Positions 8,859 through 18,000 of a DNA stretch of 21,982 nucleotides are shown piece after piece. This stretch comes from Prasinococcaceae sp. CCMP 1430 (taxonomy: Eukaryota > Prasinodermophyta > Palmophyllophyceae > Prasinococcales > Prasinococcaceae): the NCBI GenBank assembly GCA_013416795.1, contig RQSC01000014.1:374599-396580 (forward strand). The letters run 5' to 3'. Under the pieces are notes generated by a model. The model was not told the origin of the DNA and did not search any database. It worked only from the letters and a program-made list of their open reading frames with translations. Position 1 is the first letter of the stretch; every line of letters starts with the position of its first letter. The position numbers and the translations under genes are program-made.

Positions 8859-11800
8859 CCGGCGCCGGCGCCGAGGAGCGCCAAGCGCACGCACTTGCAC
8901 CAGCGGGAGCGCAGGCAGGCCGCCGACGTGTCGCGCTCGCCACCCCAGCGCGTGCGGGGAGGGCACGCGCCGGCGGCCGAGACGCTCGTGGGCGGCGAGA
9001 TGTCCGCGGCCGCCGTGTCCGCCGTGCAGTCGATCGAGTACCACCACGCGTGCACGCTGGGCCGCCTGCCCCAGCAGCTCGACGCCGCGTCGGTGTACGC
9101 CGCGACTGCGCTCTCCGTGCGCGACGCGCTCGCGAGGCGCATGCTGGCCACCGAGCGTCGCGTCCGCGCGCAGCGGCCAAAGCGCCTGTGCTACTTGAGC
9201 GCCGAGTACCTGCCCGGGCGCGCGCTGCGCAACGCCGCGCAGTGCATGCGCCTCGAGGACGGCTACGCGCGCGCGGTGGCCGCCTTCGGGCTGAGCCTCG
9301 AGGAGGTGTGTGAGGAGGAGCGCGACCCGAGGCTGGGCACGGGCGGCCTCGGGCGCCTCGCGAGCTGCTTTCTGGACGCCCTGGCGACGCACGACTACCC
9401 GGCCGTGGGCTACGGCCTGCGCTACGCGTACGGTCAGTTCCGCCAGGCATTCACGGCGAGCGGCGAGCAGTGCGAGGCGGCCGACTGCTGGCTCGAGGGG
9501 CCGGGGCCCGCCGTCGTGCGCGTCGATGCGGCCGCGAATGGCGCCGCCAACGGCTCGGCCGACGGCGCCGAAAGCGGCGCCGTCGGGGCCGCGAAAGGAA
9601 GCGGAGCGGGTGCCGCGAGCGCCGTCGAGGGTACGCACGGCAAGCACGGTGAGGGGGGCGAACACGCCGTGGTGCGGCGGCCGCCCCACCGCCCAGACCG
9701 CGCCGCTCGCGGGCCCGACAGGCCTCCCGCGCCGCGGATCGCTGGGGGTCGTGGGCAGCCGCGGCAGCGGCAGCGATGAGCACGTCCACCCCCGGCCCGC
9801 GCCGCTGCACCCGTGGGAATTCCGCCGCGACGACGTGGCGTACGTCGTGCGCTTCGGCGGCGAGGCGCGGCCGCGCGCGGACGGGAGCGGGGGCTACGAG
9901 TGGGTGGGCGGCGAGCGCGTGCTCGCGCGCGCGCACGACACGGTGGTGCCGGGCTACGCCACCACCACCACGTCGCTCATGCGGCTCTGGTCCGCGGAGC
10001 CCGTGCGCGAGCTGGACTTTGCCGCATTCAGCGTCGGGGACTTCGAGGCGGCGATGGGCGACGCGCTGCGCGCGCGCTCGCTGACGGCGGTCGTGTACCC
10101 GGACGACTCGACGGACAGGGGGCGGAGGTTGCGCCTTCGCCAGCAGTACTTCTTCGTCAGCGCGTCGCTGCAGGACGCCGTCGGACGCTTCAAGGAGGAG
10201 GAGGAGGAGGCGCGGGGCGGCGCGGTGGGGCGGCGCGCGGGTTTGGACGGCGGTGCCGGCGCGCGCGGCGGCAGGGGCGGCGCCACGAGGGCGCGCGCCG
10301 CCGCCGAGGCGCTCTTCGCCGCCTTCCCCCAGCGCGTGGCCGTGCAGCTGAACGACACGCACCCGACCATCGCCATCCCCGAGCTGCTGCGCATCCTGCT
10401 GGACGAGGAGGGGCTCGGCTGGGACGCCGCGTGGGCGACGGTGTGCCGCACCTTCGGCTTCACCAACCACACGGTGCTGCCCGAGGCGCTCGAGCGCTGG
10501 GCGGTGCCCACGCTGCAGGCGCTGCTCCCGCGGCACATGCAGCTCATCTACGAGATCAACCACCGCTTCCTGGAGCTCGTGGCGGCCGTGTACCCCGGCG
10601 ACACGGACAAGCTGTCGCGCATGTCCATCATCGAGGAGAGCGAGCCCAAGGCGGTGCGCATGGCCGTGCTCGCGCTGGTGGGCTCGCACACGGTCAACGG
10701 GGTGGCCAAGGTGCACTCCAACCTGGTGCGCTCCCGGCTCTTCCCGGACTTCGCCGAGCTGTGGCCGGAGCAGTTCACCAACGTCACCAACGGCATCACG
10801 CCGCGCCGGTGGCTGCTGGGGGCCAACCCCGAGCTGTCCGCCGTCATCACGCGGTGGCTCGGCACGGACGCGTGGACCAAGGACCTGCGGCTCCTGAGGC
10901 GGCTGGAGGAGCACGCCTCCGACCCCGACCTGCACCAGCTGTGGGCGCGCGCCAAGCGGCGGGCCAAGGGGCGGCTCTGCGCCACCATCGGCAGGATCAC
11001 CGAAGGGCGCCTGCAGGTGGAGGACGACTGCCTGTTCGACGTGCAGTGCAAGCGCATCCACGAGTACAAGCGCCAGCTGCTCAACGTGCTGGGCATCGCG
11101 CACCGCTGGCTCGCCATCCGCGCGTGCTCGCCCGCGGAGCGCTCCGCGCTCGTGCCGCGCGTGTGCGTGCTGGCGGGCAAGGCCGCGCGCGGCTACAGGC
11201 GGGCCAAGGACGTGCTGGCGCTCGCCAACGCCGTGGCCAACGTGGTGAACAACGACCCCGCCGTGCGGGGCCTGCTGACGGTGGCGGTGCTGCCGGACTA
11301 CGGCGTGTCGCTCGCCGAGGCCATCGTCCCCGCCTCGGACATCAGCCAGCACATCTCGACGGCGGGCACGGAGGCGAGCGGCACGAGCAACATGAAGTTC
11401 GCGCTGAACGGGGGCCTGCTGCTGGGCACGCGGGACGGGGCGAACGTCGAGATCGCCGAGGCCGTGGGGGCCGATCAGATCTTCCTGTTCGGGCCGAAGG
11501 TGCGTTTCTTTTTTTTTTTTGGTGTGTGTGTGTGTGTGGAGGGGAGCGAGTTGCGCCGCGTGCCGCGTTTTCTGCGCGATGTCGCTGCCTCTGACACCGC
11601 CATGGCGACGCGCGCGCGTGCTCGCTCGCTCGCCCTGGCTCTCGCAACGACTTGCGCGACGACTTGCGCAACGACTTGCAGGTGGGCGAGGTGGACGCCG
11701 CGCGCTCGGCGACCAAGGCGCGCAGCTCGGACGAGCGGCTGGACGCCGTCCTCCACCTGCTGCGCAGCGGGGCGTTCGGCAGGTACGAGCGCTTCAAGGC

Positions 11801-12032
11801 CCTCGTGGAGAGCTTCGAGGGCGCCAAGGACTACTACTTGGTGGGCCACGACTTCGGGGCGTACCTGGACGCGATGCGCGCGGCCGACGTGCTGTACGCC
11901 AATCCGCGCGAGTGGACGCGGCGCTCGATCCTGTGCACGGCGCGCATGGGGCGGTTCTCGGCGGACAGGAGCGTCGAGAAGTACGTGCGGGAGATATGGG
12001 GGCTCGGCAAGCTCGCGCGCAATGGGGAGTGA
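8859..12032 (+). CDS. Alpha-glucan (glycogen/starch) phosphorylase
   Basis: A GT35 enzyme that releases glucose-1-phosphate from alpha-1,4-glucans using pyridoxal phosphate. Suggested exons are 9000-9515, 9697-11499 and 11682-12032 (about 889 aa from ATG 9000); the frame is open back to the n at 8858, so more N-terminus may exist. Seen in order: the N-terminal IEYHHACTLGRL, YLSAEYLPGR, GTGGLGRLASCFLDALATH, HPWEFRRDDV, VAVQLNDTHPTIAIPELLRI, FTNVTNGITPRRWL, KRIHEYKRQLLN, and the PLP site TEASGTSNMKFALNGG (lysine about K739). Intron 2 (11500-11681) is clear: AAG|GTGCGT...TTGCAG. Intron 1 is uncertain: the frame changes between 9515 and 9697, using donor GTGCGC at 9516 and acceptor CACCGCCCAG ending at 9696. 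Third codon positions are nearly all G/C. The gene is convergent with the duplicated membrane-protein copy. Confidence 0.92.
11504..11538 (+). repeat. T12 run plus (TG)9 microsatellite in a phosphorylase intron
   Basis: Directly after the donor GTGCG there is a TTTC, a run of 12 T (11509-11520) and then nine TG-type dinucleotides. The interruption is intronic, so it does not affect the protein. It contrasts with the GC-rich surroundings. Confidence 0.9.
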
Positions 12033-12392
12033 ACGAACGTACAGCGACGGGGGCGGAGGACGCGCTGTGTCGCAGATGGCCCTCCAGAGGCGACGCTCGC
12101 GGCGGAGGCGCGCTCGGAGGCGCGCGTCAAGCCAGGCCGGGGGCGGCCTGTCTCTCCTGTTCGGTGTTGCGAGCGGAGGGAGCGGGTGGGGCGGGAGAGG
12201 GGGGGAGGAATGGGGACGCTGTGGTACACCTCGCTGTTCGCGTTCTGACGGACGTACGAAAACACTCAAAGCACTTTAACGATTTGTCGTATGCGGCCGC
12301 CCCTGCCGCGGGCACTGCGCGTGCGTGTCTCTGCGCGTCGCGCACGCGTAAGAGGGGTGCAACTGGCGCACTACTGAGCTATCCGATTTATT
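12033..12392. other. Convergent intergenic region
   Basis: This lies between the phosphorylase stop and the stop of the minus-strand truncated copy. From 12209 on, the sequence is homologous to 14826-15011, the 3' flank of the second copy, so it is the outer part of the tandem duplication. That shared flank contains a short AT-richer segment (AAAACACTCAAAGCACTTTAA near 12257). The rest (12033-12208) is GGCGGAGG-type low-complexity sequence. No gene seen. Confidence 0.6.
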
Positions 12393-14824
12393 TCAGGGTT
12401 CAGGGCTCGGGGCCGCGGTGTCGCCAGCAGCCCCCTCATCGACTTTTCCTTCATCCTCCTCGCCCTCGCCTGCCTTTTGGCTCGCGCTCCTCGCCACGCG
12501 CGCGCTCCTGAGCTTGGACAGCTTGGCGCGCGCCGCGCGCCGCACCGCCGCGCCGTGCGTGAGCACCGCCGACAGCACGGGCATCGCGAACACTATGCCC
12601 GAGGTGATAACCAACAGGGCGCCGATCACCAGCCGGTCGTTCGTGCCGCCGACGGTCTCTACCTTGACCAGCAGGCCGGCGAAGAGGATGAGCGCGATCT
12701 CGACGAGCGCCGCCTGTGCGGAGCGGTCCACCGCGGCGTCCGCGAACGGGCTGAGCGCCAGGTTGGCCACGAGAAAGAAGCAGGCGACGAGAAGCCCGAC
12801 GGCAATCTGGCCGCTCCCGCCGGCGTCGACGAAGACCAGCGCGCCGGTCAGCACCAGCTTGCGCAGCAGCTCCACCAGCTCCCAATACCAGCACTCGGTG
12901 TGGTAGGAGGCGAAGAGCTGGCCGCAGTGGCGAATCGCGAGCGCCTCGTCCGAGTCGAGCGGCCCCGTGGTGCCGTCGGCGGGGCGGTCCTCCTCCGAGC
13001 CGCCAACTGGCCCGTCGGCCGACTCGGCCGCAGCGCCCCTCGCGCTGGCGCTCGACTTGGCGCCGAAGCAGAGCTCGCCGACCGGAGCGTGCGCAGCCGC
13101 CCACGCGACCAGCGCCTCGCGCGCCGTGCCGTCGTCGTCGGCGAAGGAGGCCGCTCGCGATGCCTTCCCCGACCGTGGCGACGTGGGGCCGTCCTCGCCC
13201 AGCTCGGCGGTCTTGGACTGCGGCGACGCGGGGGTGTCGCCGCCGGGTTGCTCGGCATCCTTCGACGCGTCGCCGGCGAGCGTTTGCGCGAGCTTCGTCC
13301 CGACGCGCACCTCGCCCTCGAAGAGCTGCTCGAGGGTGGCGCGCTCGCGCAGCAGGCGGCGCATCTCCATGCCGAGCACGGCGTCCACCTCATCGGCGTC
13401 CTCGTTGAGCGCGATGCCCACCAGGAGGGCGTTGCGCGCCACGGCGCGGCTGTGGTGCCGGGCGGCGATGGCGCGCACGCCGTGGTGAAGCATGATCAGC
13501 CAGAAGAAGAGCGGGATGCCCACGACGTAGAGCGCAATGCCGATGGACGCAATCACCCGCGCTTCGTCGTGCGCGGCGGTGTCGCATCGCAGGCGCAGGT
13601 CGCTCGAGAGCCAGCGCACGCCGTCCACCTCGCGGCAGTGAAACGTCCTCAGCAGCGTGGCCGACAGAATGGGGTAGACCAAGAAGAGGGCGAACAGCGA
13701 GTTGCGCCACACGTTGGCGCGGAAGCGCGCCAGGCGAGGGCGGCGGGCCTCGTCGCCCCTGGCGTAGAGGCGACCAACCACGAACAGCAGGAGCGTCACG
13801 ACGCCAAAGGCCGCCGGAGCGCAACACCACAGCCGCAGCTTGTCGAAGAAGTTCCACCTTTCCAGAGAGCAGCGTACGCTGGGCAGCGCCAGCACGTCCA
13901 GGTTGATCACCTTGAGCGCCTTTACCATGTCAAGGAACGACCTCGGCCAGCGAATGTCAAAGGTGACATCCACCGTCGCGACGACCTGCACGAAGGCGAT
14001 CAGCACGCGCGCGTGCGCCGCGAAGCTGCTGCGCTCGAGGCGACTCTCGACAGACTCTGCGGTCTCCGCGACGCCCTTGGCGACGGCTTCGGACGCCTTG
14101 CGACTCAGCGTCCGACCCAGCTGCGTCGTTTTTGTCAACAACAGAAACCGCTTACGACGTCTCGTTGATCGCTACGGAAAGTTGGCACGCTCTTGTGAGA
14201 ACTACGCAAAGTCCTGCGGCGGGTGGTCCCGTAGCTCCGCGCCGAGGAATGGCAGCCAGTAGAGCAGCACCACGACGAGCGCGAGCGCGAGCGCTCCAGC
14301 CATCGCGCCGACCCACACGCTTCCACTCGCCTGGCACGACGAGCAGCCATCGCCCTCCGAGTAGCCATACCCCCCGAGCGTGTGGCGCGTGTCGTACGGC
14401 AGCATCGGCATCAGCGTCGCGGTGCTGCAGTCGGTCGCGTCCTCGAGGCCGGCCTCCAGCAGCGCGCGGCGGCTCCCACTAGCGCGAGCTCCATCCCCTC
14501 CACCTCCGTGCCCGCGCGGCGCGTGCTCGGGGAGGCACGCGGTGGGAAAGGGGCACGAGTAGAACACGGGCGAGCAGTACAAAAGCGCGGTCATCGGGCG
14601 GTACGGCGAGCCGCGCGGCGGGCTCGACGTTAACCGCGGGCAGCCTGTGCTGCTCGTTCTGTGGTCGCCTCCTCCCGCGGTCCGTTCGGGATAGCTGCCG
14701 GGCAGGCACGCGCAATCGTCGACCGACGTGCTCCCCACCGCTCTCGTGGTTGCGCCGACGGGGCACGATGTGCAGCTGGTTGCGGCGGCGCCATCGGAGA
14801 ACTTGCCCTGCTCGCACACGGCGC
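12209..14824 (-). repeat. Tandem duplication unit A (5'-truncated gene copy plus 3' flank)
   Basis: This segment is homologous to 14826-17510 in the same orientation. Both start with AATGGGGACGCTGTGG and end at CTCGCACACGGCGC; just beyond, the sequences diverge (CTAATGG here against AGCTAAGC in unit B). Identity is uneven: 13427-13797 is identical by eye to 16106-16476 over 371 bp, while other blocks are fully replaced. The arrangement is a direct tandem duplication of the 3' end of the large membrane-protein gene. Confidence 0.9.
12393..14824 (-). pseudogene. Truncated second copy of the cysteine-rich multi-pass membrane protein
   Basis: One long open block (14120-12393, 575 aa and stop) encodes the membrane domain: FLDMVKALKVINLD, TLLLFVVGRLYARG, FALFLVYPILSATLLRTFHC, IALYVVGIPLFFWLIMLHHG, a charged Ser-rich cytosolic loop (PASPQSKTAELGEDG), then LRKLVLTGALVFVDAGGSG and further spans, ending in a basic and then acidic tail. 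Upstream, 14824-14202 encodes the last Cys-rich segment and the first span (VVVLLYWLPFL), then stops at 14202. The roughly 80 bp between the blocks are unlike the other copy and have no donor that joins in phase to the acceptor at 14120/14121. Several cysteines of the ectodomain are lost. There is no start codon region, propeller or promoter, since the copy begins at the duplication joint. Most likely a pseudogene, or an alternative 3' end of the upstream gene by read-through splicing. Confidence 0.65.
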
Positions 14825-15011
14825 TAATGGGGACGCTGTGGTACACCTCGCTGTTCGCGTTCTGACGGACGTACGAAAACGAAAACACTCAAAGCACTTT
14901 AACGATTTTTCGTATGCAGCCGCCGCTGCCACGGGCGCTGCGCGTGCGCGTCTCTGCGCGTCGCGCACACGTAAAAGGGGTGCAACTGGCGCACTGCTGA
15001 GCTATCCGATT

Positions 15012-18000
15012 TCAAAGTCCCAAGTCCCGAGCCCCGGCGCCACAGCGGTCGTCGGGGGAGTAGCTGAATTCCTTCATCCTCCTCGCCCTCGCCTGCCTTT
15101 TGGCTCGCGCTCCTCGCCACGCGCGCGCTCCTGAGCTTGGACAGCTTGGCGCGCGCCGCGCGCCGCGCCGCCGCGCCGTGCTCGAGCACCGCCGACAGCA
15201 CGGGAATTGGCTTGTGGTACGGGCTCCACTGGTGGTCGTCCCGCGGCTAGTGGGCGGCCAGCAAGCACGGCGGCTGCCAGAGTACCTTGACCAGCAGGCC
15301 GGCGAAGAGGATGAGCGCGATCTCGACGAGCGCCGTTCTACCTTGACCAGCAGGCCGGCGAAGAGGATGAGCGCGATCTCGACGAGCGCCGTCTGTGCGG
15401 AGAAGTCAACCGCATTGTCCGCGTGTGGGCTGAATGCAACGTTAGCCACGAGGAAGACGCAGGCGACGAGAAGCCCGACGGCGACCTGGCCGCTCCCGCC
15501 GGCGTCGACGAAGACCAGCGCGCCGGTGAGCACAAACTTGCGAATCATCTCCACCAGCTCCCAGTACCAGCATCGGGTGTGGTAGGAGGCGAAGAGCTGG
15601 CCGCAGTGGCGAATCGCAAGCGCCTCGTCCGCATCGAGCGGACCCGCGGTGCCGTCGGCGAGGATGTCCTCCTCCGCGCGGCCAGCCGGCCCTACGGCCG
15701 ATCCGGCCACACCGCCCCTTGCGCTGGCGCTCGAGTTGGCGCCGAAGCAGAGCTCGCCGATCGGGGCGTGCGCAGCCGCCCACGCGACGAGCGCCTCGTG
15801 CGCCGCGCCGTCGTCGTCGGCGAAGGAGGCTGCTCGCGATGCCTTCCCCGACCCTGGCGACGCTGGGCCGTCCTCGCCCTGCTCGGCGGCCTTGGACTCC
15901 GGCGACGCAGAGGTGTCACCGCCGGGCCGCTGGGCATTCTTCGTCTCGTCGCCGACGAGCGTTTGCGCGAGCCTCGTCCCGACGCGCACCTCGCCCTCGA
16001 ACAGCTGCTCGAGGGTGGCGCGCTCGCGCAGCAGGCGGCGCATCTCCATGCCGAGCACGGCGTCCACCTCGTCTGCGTCCTCGTTGAGCGCGATGCCTAC
16101 CAGAAGGGCGTTGCGCGCCACGGCGCGGCTGTGGTGCCGGGCGGCGATGGCGCGCACGCCGTGGTGAAGCATGATCAGCCAGAAGAAGAGCGGGATGCCC
16201 ACGACGTAGAGCGCAATGCCGATGGACGCAATCACCCGCGCTTCGTCGTGCGCGGCGGTGTCGCATCGCAGGCGCAGGTCGCTCGAGAGCCAGCGCACGC
16301 CGTCCACCTCGCGGCAGTGAAACGTCCTCAGCAGCGTGGCCGACAGAATGGGGTAGACCAAGAAGAGGGCGAACAGCGAGTTGCGCCACACGTTGGCGCG
16401 GAAGCGCGCCAGGCGAGGGCGGCGGGCCTCGTCGCCCCTGGCGTAGAGGCGACCAACCACGAACAGCAGGAGCGTCGCGACGCCGTTCCGGCGGCCTCGC
16501 GTTGTGGTGTCGGCGTCGAACAGCTTCTTCAAGGTGGAAACCAGAGAGCAGCGTACGCTGGGCAGCGCCAGCACGTCCAGGTTGATCACCTTGAGCGCCT
16601 TTACCATGTCAAGGAACGACCTCGGCCAGCGAATGTCAAAGGTGACATCCACCGTCGCGACGACCTGCACGAAGGCGATCAGCACTGTCAAAGGTCACAT
16701 CCACCGTTGCGACGACCTGCACGAAGGCGATCAGCACGCGCGCGTGCGCCGCGGCGCTGCTGCGCTCGAGGCGACGCTCGACAGACTCAGCAGTCGCCGC
16801 GACGGCCTCGGAGGCCTTGCGGCCCTGCTGCGCCTTCTTTGTGTGGTCGACTTTGGTGCACGCAACAAAGCGCTTCGCGACGCGTTCCAGAACGCCGCCC
16901 ACCCGGGCGTCGAGGCTCGGCAGGAATGGCAGCCAGTAGAGCAGCACCACGACGAGCGCGAGCGCGAGAAATGCAGCCACCGCGCCGACCCACACGCTTC
17001 CACTCGCCTGGCACGACGTGCAGCCATCGCCCTCCGAGTAGCCATACCCAGGCTCGCACACCGCGCACAGCATGCCGTCGTAGCCGTAGTCGCAGCGCCA
17101 CGACGAGTCGGCCGCGTCCTCAAGGCCGGCCTCCAACAGCGCGCGGCGGCTCCCACTCGAGCTTGGAGCGCGAGCGCCATCCCCGCCACCCCCGTGCCCG
17201 CGCGGCGCGTGCTCGGGGAGGCACGCGGTGGGAAAGGGGCACGAATAGAACACGGGCGCGCTCATGTTTTCGCGCCAGTAGCCCGCCATGCCGCTCGGTG
17301 CCCCGCCCGAGCTGCAGTTGCCGCCCGTCGGGCACGACGAGCAAGACACCTCGTCTTCTCCCGCGGTCCGTTCGGGATAGCTGCCGGGCAAGCACTGGCA
17401 ATTGTCGACCGACGTGCTCCCCACCGTTCTCGTGGTTGCGCCGACGGGGCACGACGTGCAGCTGGTTGCGGCGGCGCCATCGGAGAACTTGCCCTGCTCG
17501 CACACGGCGCAGCTAAGCCCGTCGACCTCAGTGCCGGCGGGACATGCGCACACCGTCGAGCCGCTTACCACGAGAGCCGTCATCAGCGGGTCGCTGCACG
17601 CGCATGCCGACGCCGCGGTGGAGCCAGCGGGGCTGTTCGCGCCCGCGGGGCAGTCGGTGCACGACACCGCGCCGTCGCCGTCGCTGAAGGTGTTGGCGGG
17701 GCAAGGCTCGCACTCGGGGTTGATGCCGCTGGGGCCGTACGTGCCGGCCGCGCAGTCGGTGCACGCGCTCGCGCCGGCCACGCTGGTGCGCCCGCTGCCG
17801 CACGCCGCGCAGTCGCCCGCGGAGGTGCTGCCGGCGCCGGCGACGAAGGTACCTGCGGGGCACTCGGTGCACTGCGCCGCGCCCACGGCATCCGCGTACG
17901 TGCCTGCGCCGCAGGGCGAGCAGGCGGTCGCGTCGGTGGCGTTGGTCGCCGAGCCCTTGGCGCACTGCGCGCACGCGGCGCCCCACGTCTGCGTCGCCGA

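Larger units (their letters stand above)
14826..17510 (-). repeat. Tandem duplication unit B
   Basis: This is the partner of unit A, about 2.69 kb. It includes the 3' flank and the C-terminal half of the intact gene. It differs from unit A by two internal short tandem duplications (15283-15394 and 16634-16737), by a replaced stretch near 15205-15282 and by scattered substitutions. Confidence 0.9.

Noticed and set aside
9451-11352. 633-aa open frame on the minus strand
   Set aside because: It lies exactly antisense to the phosphorylase and is His/Arg/Gly/Val-rich, the usual shadow of a GC-rich gene with G/C third positions.
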